From assembly GCA_937958285.1 (NCBI GenBank), contig CALFXQ010000194.1:1-6386 (forward strand): a DNA stretch of 6,386 bases, in the 5' to 3' direction. A model generated the notes under the pieces. The model did no database searches. It had not been told where the DNA came from and was given only the letters and a program-made list of their open reading frames with translations. Shown piece after piece: positions 1 to 6,251 of this stretch. This DNA comes from an uncultured Fusibacter sp. (lineage in GTDB: Bacteria; Bacillota; Clostridia; Peptostreptococcales; Acidaminobacteraceae). Made by a program: the position numbers and the translations under genes. Within the stretch, counting starts at the first letter, position 1. Each line of letters begins with the position of its first letter.

Positions 1-1267
1 GAAACAATTTCTCTTTTTTTATTTGTGACTTTTCTAAAGTGCCAACACCCTCGCCGATTAAATAGAACCCTACATGCGCTCTTCTTAAATATGCGTTGGA
101 ATAATCACTTTTCAACTCTTGAGTTTGCTTTTGTGTTTGAGCAGCCGCAATGGCAAGATCGATTGCAGCTTTAGCAATTAGTCGTTCAGATACCCAGTGT
201 TTTTTTGCCAAGCGTTCAACTTGCATCACATAATAGCTTCGCGTTTGAGCACTCATCAGGTTATAGACACCAAAAGGATCATTTTGGAGGATTCTTTCAA
301 CATAGCTTAACGATTCAAACAAGTGGACCCAATTCAAACTGGCAATATATTTAAAGCTGACTATGGCATTACCCATAGATACAGCACTAACGGCTTGCCT
401 GTTGTGTTCAACCTGGGCGATGGCTTCTGTAGTGGTGTAAAATTTGGATAAATGTGCGTTAATAGCACGGAGAATATGCGTATAACTTACTCCAGCACGG
501 CGTAAACGATAAAATAAATGCTCAATAAAAGCGTGGTTGTCTGCCACACTCTTCTCGATGGCAGACATAAATAAAGCAATCACATTTTCAGCATCTAAAG
601 TTTGAACATTCCACCATTTTTCTATGATTACATCAGCCGATTGCCATTGTTTTTGGGTTTCTTTTATATCTTCGCATATCGTTCTAACATTTTCTATTAA
701 AGCAATTTGTAACATAATGGGAACCATGCGAATTTCACGATCAAACAAAACATTTTGCTGTTGATAAGACTCTAAATATCGATGTAAGGTGGTTTCATCA
801 ATTTGACTGTCCATAATGGTCGAAAACTCCATTGCTATTGCAAATACACGTGTGTATCCCTTATATGGACCTTCTTTAAGCAGGGGTAAATTATAGTAAT
901 CCTTTTTAGTTAGGTTTTTTCGAAGGGATTTTGTTTGTTCTTCAAGAATGTAATAATTATCTAAAACCCATTCAGCCGCTGGTGGTACTGCACGCTTTTG
1001 TCTAATATCATCGTTAAGATCTTTATAGAGTGACTTTATAAAGTTATAATTGTCATTTACACGGGGTAGGGGCCAATTGAGCAAGTTCTTCTTAAAAGTG
1101 ACATCATGTGTTATAGTTGCTCGCTCAGAATGCTGCTCTAACTCTTCTACCGTGAGCTTGGCGAGATTCATTCTCAATTTTCTTGTTTTTCTCAGTTTCA
1201 AAAAAGTCAAAAAGAGAAGCAAAAGAATAAGACATACAACGATACTTTGCATAATCCAACTCAACAT
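1..1267 (-). CDS. Cyclic beta-1,2-glucan synthase-like membrane protein (NdvB/ChvB family), N-terminal part, runs off left edge
   Basis: This open frame has no stop for 422 codons from an ATG at 1267-1265 and continues beyond position 1, so only the N-terminus is visible. An AGAAGG ribosome binding site lies five bases before the ATG. Residues about 5-24 form a hydrophobic segment (a membrane anchor), followed by a basic stretch (LKLRKTRKLR). The next part resembles the region ahead of the glycosyltransferase domain in cyclic beta-1,2-glucan synthases and the related large GH36/GH94-type proteins of Clostridia. The recognisable blocks are PPAAEWVLDNYYILEEQ, YYNLPLLKEGPYKGYTRV, MVPIMLQIALIENVR, NDPFGVYNLMSAQTRSYY and AHVGFYLIGEG. 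Full-length members are often more than 2,000 residues and combine transmembrane segments, a glycosyltransferase and a GH94-like phosphorylase domain that sets chain length; none of these catalytic parts is in the window. The family call comes from remembered motif patterns. Whether this copy makes cyclic glucan or is a phosphorylase-type relative cannot be told. It is transcribed divergently from the signalling operon. Confidence 0.75.
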   Translation of the reverse strand, partial: MLSWIMQSIVVCLILLLLFLTFLKLRKTRKLRMNLAKLTVEELEQHSERATITHDVTFKKNLLNWPLPRVNDNYNFIKSLYKDLNDDIRQKRAVPPAAEWVLDNYYILEEQTKSLRKNLTKKDYYNLPLLKEGPYKGYTRVFAIAMEFSTIMDSQIDETTLHRYLESYQQQNVLFDREIRMVPIMLQIALIENVRTICEDIKETQKQWQSADVIIEKWWNVQTLDAENVIALFMSAIEKSVADNHAFIEHLFYRLRRAGVSYTHILRAINAHLSKFYTTTEAIAQVEHNRQAVSAVSMGNAIVSFKYIASLNWVHLFESLSYVERILQNDPFGVYNLMSAQTRSYYVMQVERLAKKHWVSERLIAKAAIDLAIAAAQTQKQTQELKSDYSNAYLRRAHVGFYLIGEGVGTLEKSQIKKEKLF

Positions 1268-1311
1268 TTTTACCTTCTTTCTTAGATTGCATATTTAATA
1301 TATGAATCAAT

Positions 1312-1344
1312 AAAAAAAGCCACTTAACAATATAAGTGGCTTTT
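1312..1344 (-). terminator. Terminator-like hairpin in the 5' leader of the glucan-synthase-like gene (possible attenuator)
   Basis: Arms AAAAGCCACTT (1315-1325) and AAGTGGCTTTT (1334-1344) are perfectly complementary over 11 bp around an 8-base loop. Read on the minus strand the stem is followed by a run of seven T (1318-1312), which is the layout of an intrinsic terminator. It sits about 45 bases upstream of the minus-strand ATG, and no minus-strand gene is visible between it and the divergent gene. It would therefore stop transcripts of the glucan-synthase-like gene early, as an attenuator does. On the plus strand the T run is only four bases and no plus gene precedes it, so that direction is less likely. 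No known riboswitch class was recognised upstream. Confidence 0.6.
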
Positions 1345-1396
1345 GGTGGAAATATTAAACTAGCAGCGCATGTCACTAGAGCGCTTTTATAACCCC

Positions 1397-1405
1397 ACTA
1401 TATCA
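1397..1405 (-). promoter_or_regulatory. Candidate extended -10 promoter for the minus-strand gene
   Basis: On the minus strand the sequence reads TGATATAGT, which is an extended -10 (TGN followed by TATAGT, five of six matches to TATAAT). No good -35 box is found at the expected distance. Transcription would begin near 1390 and give a leader of roughly 120 bases containing the 1312-1344 hairpin. A second possible -10, TATAAT on the minus strand at 1424-1429, also lacks a -35. Pattern match only. Confidence 0.3.
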
Positions 1406-1446
1406 CAAATTTGAAATAATGCTATTATAAGTTTAGTGAATTAATG

Positions 1447-1452
1447 TATGAT
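1447..1452 (+). promoter_or_regulatory. Candidate -10 box for the CheB-CheR operon
   Basis: TATGAT matches five of six bases of the -10 consensus and would give a leader of about 24 bases to the ATG at 1483. The bases 16-18 upstream do not resemble TTGACA, so either an activator or another sigma factor is used or the true promoter is elsewhere. Weak support. Confidence 0.2.
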
Positions 1453-1482
1453 GTTAACACCCCATAAAGTAAAGGAGACACT

Positions 1483-4065
1483 ATGATACCATCTAATAAA
1501 TTCAATCTTTCTAAATTTACAAAATCAGGTACTCCTTATATTGTTGCCATCGGCGCATCCGCAGGTGGCCTTAGTGCGATTGAAGCCATTTTTAATAATC
1601 TACCTGCAAATGGACTTACAGAAATTGCGTTTGTTGTGGTTCAACACTACGACCCTCATTACAAAAGTTTATTGCAAGACATATTAAAAAACCAAATTCA
1701 ACTTCCCGTTGTCAATATAACTCACAATATGCCAATTAAAGCCGGTTCAATTTATATTCGACCATCGGATAGTCGTGTAGAAGTTGAAAATAATCATTTT
1801 TTGTTATCTAAGTTTATCGAAGGTGAATCGCATGCCAATGTTATTGATCACTTTTTCTTCTCAGTGACAAAAATGTGTGGCCCTGATTGTTGTGGCATTG
1901 TCTTATCAGGGCAGGGTAACGATGGTACCGATGGCTTAATTGCTATTAATAAAAATGGCGGGTTAACAATCGCCCAACTACCATATACCTGTGAATTTGA
2001 CTCGATGCCACTCAATGCCATTGATTCTGGCTGTGTTGATTATATATTGTCTCCCAATGAAGTGGGTTCTTGTTTAATCAGTACTCTAGATTCAAACCAA
2101 ATCGAGAAAACTGAAAGTCACAAAGACTTTGACTATCAGCAAATTATAAGATTTCTCTATTTAAAAATGGGGCATGATTTCTCGAACTATAAAGCGAATA
2201 CACTCCAGAGGCGAATTGACAGACGTTGTCTTGTTAACCTAGTACAAAGTAATGCTGAGTATTTTAAGTTACTCAAACAATCAGAGCAAGAAGTTGAAGC
2301 CTTGTTTAGAGATCTACTTATCGGTGTAACACACTTTTTTAGAGACAGTTTTGTTTTTGAGAAGCTAAAAAGAGAATTATTGCCAAATTTAATAAAAAAT
2401 AAACCCTCGGATGCACCGCTTAGGATTTGGTGTACAGGATGCTCAACAGGTGAAGAGGCATATTCAATTGCGATTATTATCAGCGAGTCTCAGTATGCAA
2501 ATAACGTACAAATTTTTGCCACTGATATTGATGCGCGCGCTATTTCTATTGCACGCAAGGGGGTTTATCCCCTCAGCATTGAAAACAGTGTCGATTCCCA
2601 GCGATTAGAAAAAAACTTTAACAAGTTGCCTAATCAGCAAGGTTATAAGGTAAATGCAACAATTCGCCAAATGGTCGTTTTTTCAGAGCAAAGTCTGATC
2701 AAAGATCCACCACTATCACACATTGACTTAATTACGTGTAGGAATTTGTTTATCTATTTAAATCAAGATTTACAACATGCCTTAATTCGAATCTTCCATT
2801 ATGCATTACAGCCTCAAGGACTACTGGTTCTTGGGACTTCTGAAACCGTACACCAAAATGATTCATTGTTTAAAATGGTCGATCAAAAGTGCAAAATTTT
2901 TGAGCGAAAAAGAGATTTTGATAGTCGAATAAACGCATTCAAGTACAATATCCCACAACTTGCTTGGACGAATCGCCTTGTTCCATCAGCCCATGCATCG
3001 CCAAATATTATCACGCAACAACATCTCGTGCAACGCATTACTGAATATGCAATGTTAGAGCTCAATCTTGGCTTGGCAACATTAGTAACTGAAGAGGGTA
3101 CTGTTATGTACACCCATGGTGATGCCAGCTTCTTTATGGCTAAGAAATATGATTCATCTGATTTAGAGCGCTATTCTGGTTTATGCATATGGCAGATTGT
3201 ACACGACAAGCTAAGAAGAGTACTAAAAGCGGCCTTAAAGAAATCAGTTCTGCGGCATGTTATCTACAGAGAAATAAATTTACCAATCATCGATGAAAAT
3301 CAAATGTATGCAATCAATATTACAATTATGCCCATTGATGTGCCCAAGTATGCAACGATGGAAAATACTGTTTACTTCATATATTTAGACAAAATTCATC
3401 AAGATGCCGACACAATGAAAAGCCACGAGATTATCTTAGAGCAAATAAATGCCTCAGAATCTCTTGCAGGACTTGAGCACTATATGCAAGAATTAGTAGG
3501 GGCTAATGACAGCATGCAAACACTGATAGAAGAGTTGCAATCGGCGAATGAAGAACTCGAAACTTCAAGAGAAGAGCTTCAAGCGATTAATGAAGAGCTT
3601 TCGAATGTCAATTCTGAGTTAGAATCTCAGATTACAACCTTGTCGAGGGTAAATGACGACATGAACAATCTTCTTCTAGGTTCTAATATTGCTACAGTGT
3701 TCTTAGATTTTGACCAAAGGATAATGAGATTTACACCAGCAACTGTTAAGATAATCAAATTAATACCAACAGACATTGGACGTCCTATTGGGGACTTAGC
3801 CACAAGAATTGTAGGCTATAACAGACTTGAAGAAGATGTTTGCAAGGTCCTTCAAACCTTAAAACCCATTGAGCTTCAAATAATGACTCAAAATCACACA
3901 TGGTTTAATATGATCATTCATCCTTATCGAACCGTTGAAAATATTGTAGAAGGGGTTGTGCTAACCTTTGTTGACATCACGGAATCAAAGCTAATTTCTC
4001 AAGAACTAGTCGCTTTAAAAAAACAGCTGAGTGTGTTAGAAGAATCAAAAAAGACACACTTCTAA
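1483..4065 (+). CDS. CheB methylesterase - CheR methyltransferase - PAS fusion protein, without kinase domain
   Basis: This 860-residue cytoplasmic protein should both remove (CheB) and add (CheR, using S-adenosylmethionine) methyl groups on glutamates of a signalling protein. The CheB domain spans about residues 18-200 with the expected triad: S26 in GASAGG, H55 in VVQH and D147 in GQGNDGTDG. It has no receiver domain, so the usual phosphorylation control is missing. CheR spans about 215-475, with HFFRD at 284-288, the SAM-binding IWCTGCSTGEEAYSIA at 315-330, ATDID at 346-350 and DLITCRNLFIYL at 415-426. A PAS-like region follows (about 510-640), then a coiled coil of five heptads (683-717), then a second PAS (about 728-838) ending in VVLTFVDITESK. 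Many relatives continue into a histidine kinase; this one stops after a short helix. The start is well supported: AAAGGAG (1471-1477) lies five bases before the ATG. It is followed after 77 bases by the PAS-GGDEF-HD-GYP gene on the same strand, and no terminator lies between. Domain calls are firm; the substrate is unknown. Confidence 0.92.
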   Translation: MIPSNKFNLSKFTKSGTPYIVAIGASAGGLSAIEAIFNNLPANGLTEIAFVVVQHYDPHYKSLLQDILKNQIQLPVVNITHNMPIKAGSIYIRPSDSRVEVENNHFLLSKFIEGESHANVIDHFFFSVTKMCGPDCCGIVLSGQGNDGTDGLIAINKNGGLTIAQLPYTCEFDSMPLNAIDSGCVDYILSPNEVGSCLISTLDSNQIEKTESHKDFDYQQIIRFLYLKMGHDFSNYKANTLQRRIDRRCLVNLVQSNAEYFKLLKQSEQEVEALFRDLLIGVTHFFRDSFVFEKLKRELLPNLIKNKPSDAPLRIWCTGCSTGEEAYSIAIIISESQYANNVQIFATDIDARAISIARKGVYPLSIENSVDSQRLEKNFNKLPNQQGYKVNATIRQMVVFSEQSLIKDPPLSHIDLITCRNLFIYLNQDLQHALIRIFHYALQPQGLLVLGTSETVHQNDSLFKMVDQKCKIFERKRDFDSRINAFKYNIPQLAWTNRLVPSAHASPNIITQQHLVQRITEYAMLELNLGLATLVTEEGTVMYTHGDASFFMAKKYDSSDLERYSGLCIWQIVHDKLRRVLKAALKKSVLRHVIYREINLPIIDENQMYAINITIMPIDVPKYATMENTVYFIYLDKIHQDADTMKSHEIILEQINASESLAGLEHYMQELVGANDSMQTLIEELQSANEELETSREELQAINEELSNVNSELESQITTLSRVNDDMNNLLLGSNIATVFLDFDQRIMRFTPATVKIIKLIPTDIGRPIGDLATRIVGYNRLEEDVCKVLQTLKPIELQIMTQNHTWFNMIIHPYRTVENIVEGVVLTFVDITESKLISQELVALKKQLSVLEESKKTHF
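3529..3633 (+). repeat. Five tandem heptad repeats (21 bp units) encoding the coiled-coil linker
   Basis: Residues 683-717 of the CheB-CheR-PAS protein read as five consecutive seven-residue units: EELQSAN, EELETSR, EELQAIN, EELSNVN and SELESQI. Leucine falls at the same position in every unit, and two units share the exact DNA GAAGAGCTT. Such EEL heptads between CheR and PAS are typical of this fusion family and probably carry signal between the enzymatic and sensory halves or hold a dimer. Confidence 0.8.
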
Positions 4066-4083
4066 AGACATTATCTTGAAACT

Positions 4084-4167
4084 ATGATTGAAATGCAACA
4101 CAAAGGGTATGAAGTCACTATCTGTGCAATTGTAGGTGACTTATGGAAAATAAATACATATCTTTAA
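4084..4167 (+). CDS. Possible 27-codon leader ORF overlapping the start of the GGDEF-HD-GYP gene
   Basis: An ATG at 4084 opens a 27-codon frame (beginning MIEMQHKGYEV, ending WKINTYL) that ends at a TAA 25 bases inside the next gene. It lies in the same frame as the CheB-CheR gene: from that gene's TAA at 4063-4065 the frame stays open for 33 more codons. No good ribosome binding site precedes it, so translation would need re-initiation after the upstream stop, 18 bases away, or readthrough. Its passage through the hairpin at 4112-4142 would fit translational coupling. An open frame of this length can also arise by chance. Confidence 0.2.
   Translation: MIEMQHKGYEVTICAIVGDLWKINTYL
4112..4142 (+). 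promoter_or_regulatory. Hairpin sequestering the ribosome binding site of the GGDEF-HD-GYP gene
   Basis: AAGTCAC (4112-4118) and GTGACTT (4136-4142) are perfect reverse complements around a 17-base loop. The right arm covers most of the only Shine-Dalgarno-like sequence, AGGTGA (4134-4139), and ends directly at the ATG at 4143. In the mRNA this stem would hide the initiation site unless opened by a ribosome arriving from upstream or by a trans factor. The Shine-Dalgarno spacing is also short, three to four bases. The stem is only seven pairs, so the regulatory role is inferred. Confidence 0.45.
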
Positions 4168-6053
4168 ATAAAGAGGTTTTTAGTCAAGCAGAGTTATTGG
4201 ATATCATTGCCGAACTTCGTTTACATCAAGAGGAGCTTGAATCCCAAAATCATTATTTACTTCAATTGCAACAAGAACTCGACAACTCAAATAAACGGTA
4301 TTATGAACTCTACGACGAAGCCCCTGTTGCTTATGTTGAAATTGACGAATCCGGTACAATCATAGAGACGAACACCACATTTCAATATTTGCTAGGTCTT
4401 GAATCAAGACCTAGCAAAGGTGCAAAACTTTCAAGTTATATCTTTGCTCAAGATCAAGATATATTTTATTCACTAAAACGAGAACTTAAATTATGCAATA
4501 TGATTACCCCCACCGAGTTACGGCTCAAACATGTAAAGAATCACTATATATGGGTGAATATCAAGGCAACCTGTGTCAAAATATCTAATGGCTGTATTTT
4601 TCGCATGGCGTTATTTGATTCTACTTTAAGACACATGGCTGAAAAGGCGCTTTCTGAAAGTGAAGAGAAATTTCGTTTGGTATGCGCTTCTATGAATCAA
4701 GGACTGGCACTTTTTGAGCTTATTTACGATTATACAGGAGCAGCAGTCGATGCCCTTACAATTGAAATAAACAATAGCTTTACAAAATTGATGGGCCTCA
4801 ATGAATGTGAGACAATTGGAAAAAAAATTAGTGAAATCTTACCTTTTTTAAGAGGCAATAGCTTAGATAAATATGCTCAAGTTGCTATAAGTGGAAACGG
4901 CATTCAAGAAGAAATCTACGATGACGATTCTGGTTTATATTTACTGCGTTATATTTTCTCTCCAAAGCGCCATCAATTTGCGATTTTAATTTCAGATATC
5001 ACCGAACGTGTTTTAGACAATAAGCAGCGAGATTACATGACTTATCACGATCAATTAACAGGTTTGTATAATCGCGTATACTTTGAAAAAGAACTAAAAC
5101 GCATTGATGTGCCTTCAAATTTGCCAATTACTCTTGTTATAGGCGATATAAATGGTCTAAAAATGGTAAACGATTCTTTCGGACATGCCGAGGGGGATAC
5201 GCTTCTAAAATCAGTCGCCGCCATTTTAACTGAGGGTTGCCGCTCGCACGATGTAATATCTCGCATAGGTGGCGACGAGTTTATCATTATTCTGCCAAAG
5301 ACCAATGGCGATATAACAGATCAGGTTATCACCCGTATTAAAGGGCTACTAAACAATAAAAATTGTGGTTGTATCACACTTTCGGTTTCGTTCGGACACT
5401 ATACCAAAGTTAGCGAATCCGAAAGCATCTACGAAATTTTAAAGCGCTCCGAAGATAAAATGTATCAACAAAAACTTTGCGGAAGTGCAAGCATAAAGAG
5501 TAAAATGGTCGATATAATCATGAATTCGCTAGTAGAAAAAAACCATAGAGAAATGTTACATTCAAAACGTGTCAGTGCAATTTGTGAAATTTTTGCAACC
5601 AAATTAAGTTTTACCCAAGAAAACACAAACCTTCTTAGAATGGCCGGATTGATGCACGATATAGGTAAGTTCGGCATTCCTGACCATATATTAAACAGCA
5701 AAGAGCCTTTGTCTGAACATGAGCGCAATATTATAAAGCGTCATTCAGAAATTGGGCATCGAATTTTGAGCTCTTCAACGGACTTCTCTCAAATTTCCAC
5801 TTTTATACTCGAGCATCATGAGCGGTGGGATGGAAAGGGTTATCCCAAAGGACTCAGAGGCGATGAAATTTCAGTGGGTGCACGCATGATCACCATATCT
5901 GATGCTTACGATGCAATGACACATGAGCGTAGCTATCGCATAGTTTTAAGTAGAGAAGATGCGCTACAAGAAATTGAAACTAATAGTGGCACGCAGTTTG
6001 ATCCCAATATGGTCGATGTTTTCCTCAATGAGGTTGTTCAGTATATTTTATAA
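4143..6053 (+). CDS. PAS-PAS-GGDEF-HD-GYP bifunctional cyclic di-GMP enzyme
   Basis: This 636-residue protein has no signal peptide or membrane segment and is probably cytoplasmic. Residues 1-50 are a helical lead-in (LRLHQEELESQNHYLLQLQQ), followed by PAS domains at about 52-165 and 172-290. The diguanylate cyclase domain spans about 297-450, with metal-site D335 in GDINGLK, NDSFGHAEGD at 343-352 and an intact GGDEF at 376-380. An RxxD inhibitory site (R367, D370) stands five residues before GGDEF, so product inhibition is expected. The HD-GYP phosphodiesterase domain spans about 465-636 and keeps H473, HDIGK at 505-509, H534, HHE at 558-560, DGKGYP at 563-568 and D587. Both activities therefore look competent: making cyclic di-GMP from GTP and hydrolysing it. 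Which one dominates cannot be read from sequence. An in-frame TGA at 4137-4139 fixes the ATG at 4143 as the earliest start. It follows the CheB-CheR-PAS gene and ends 16 bases before a strong terminator, so it closes the operon. Confidence 0.93.
   Translation: MENKYISLNKEVFSQAELLDIIAELRLHQEELESQNHYLLQLQQELDNSNKRYYELYDEAPVAYVEIDESGTIIETNTTFQYLLGLESRPSKGAKLSSYIFAQDQDIFYSLKRELKLCNMITPTELRLKHVKNHYIWVNIKATCVKISNGCIFRMALFDSTLRHMAEKALSESEEKFRLVCASMNQGLALFELIYDYTGAAVDALTIEINNSFTKLMGLNECETIGKKISEILPFLRGNSLDKYAQVAISGNGIQEEIYDDDSGLYLLRYIFSPKRHQFAILISDITERVLDNKQRDYMTYHDQLTGLYNRVYFEKELKRIDVPSNLPITLVIGDINGLKMVNDSFGHAEGDTLLKSVAAILTEGCRSHDVISRIGGDEFIIILPKTNGDITDQVITRIKGLLNNKNCGCITLSVSFGHYTKVSESESIYEILKRSEDKMYQQKLCGSASIKSKMVDIIMNSLVEKNHREMLHSKRVSAICEIFATKLSFTQENTNLLRMAGLMHDIGKFGIPDHILNSKEPLSEHERNIIKRHSEIGHRILSSSTDFSQISTFILEHHERWDGKGYPKGLRGDEISVGARMITISDAYDAMTHERSYRIVLSREDALQEIETNSGTQFDPNMVDVFLNEVVQYIL
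4388..4418. repeat. Perfect inverted repeat, 15-bp arms with a one-base centre, inside the first PAS coding region
   Basis: TTTGCTAGGTCTTGA (4388-4402) and TCAAGACCTAGCAAA (4404-4418) are perfect reverse complements around a single A at 4403. The repeat covers codons for residues 82-92 (YLLGLESRPSK) of the PAS-GGDEF-HD-GYP protein and keeps the reading frame. A match of this length is very unlikely by chance in a window this size. In RNA it would fold into a long hairpin. There is no T run after it on either strand, so it does not look like a terminator. Confidence 0.85.
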
Positions 6054-6069
6054 ATAGCTTGTACAAAGT

Positions 6070-6099
6070 AGAAACCGTTATTACCGGTTTCTTTTTTTT
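6070..6099 (+). terminator. Intrinsic terminator of the CheB-CheR / GGDEF-HD-GYP operon
   Basis: AGAAACCG (6070-6077) pairs with CGGTTTCT (6085-6092) around a seven-base loop, and the stem runs straight into eight T (6092-6099). It begins 16 bases after the TAA of the GGDEF-HD-GYP gene, the normal place and shape for a Rho-independent terminator. It separates that operon from the next gene. Confidence 0.9.
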
Positions 6100-6166
6100 A
6101 CTTATAAATCTTTATGCAAATTGGATTATCAAAGTGATTAGACGTGCTAACTCATAAAATGTGTTT

Positions 6167-6223
6167 TTACCTCAGAAGCGGGTATATTTGAGGTAATCGA
6201 ATAATTAAATAGCAATGATTACC
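6167..6223 (+). promoter_or_regulatory. Leader with two mutually exclusive hairpins upstream of the membrane protein gene
   Basis: Three related segments are spaced 25 bases apart: TTACCTCA (6167-6174), TGAGGTAATC (6189-6198) and GATTACC (6217-6223). The middle one can pair perfectly over 8 bp with the first (TTACCTCA/TGAGGTAA) or over 7 bp with the third (GGTAATC/GATTACC), but not with both. The last arm ends 13 bases before the AAGGTGG ribosome binding site. This could be a switching leader RNA or a set of operator half-sites for a DNA-binding protein. No T run follows the second hairpin, and no known riboswitch consensus was recognised. A clear promoter was not found in 6100-6166; TAAAAT at 6155-6160 is a weak -10 candidate. 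Confidence 0.4.
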
Positions 6224-6251
6224 ACGAAATTTTGATAAGGTGGAATGGATA

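Noticed and set aside
1050..1376. Short open frames on both strands near the start of the glucan-synthase-like gene
   Set aside because: They overlap the well-supported minus-strand gene that starts at 1267, lack good ribosome binding sites and show no recognisable protein features.
1365..1385. AGCGC/GCGCT stem as a terminator
   Set aside because: The stem is only five pairs and is followed by four T on the plus strand and none on the minus; it may be leader structure but does not look like a terminator.
2878..2922. ATCAAAA ... TTTTGAT inverted repeat inside the CheB-CheR gene
   Set aside because: Seven AT-rich pairs with a long loop within coding sequence are expected by chance in DNA of this composition.
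6206..6238. TAAA ... GATAA resembling a flagellar sigma-28 promoter for the sensor-like gene
   Set aside because: The spacing is 21 bases rather than about 15, and the GATAA runs into the ribosome binding site, leaving no room for a transcript start.
6100..6251. Cyclic di-GMP riboswitch upstream of the sensor-like gene
   Set aside because: The conserved class I and class II core sequences were not found; only generic alternative hairpins are visible.
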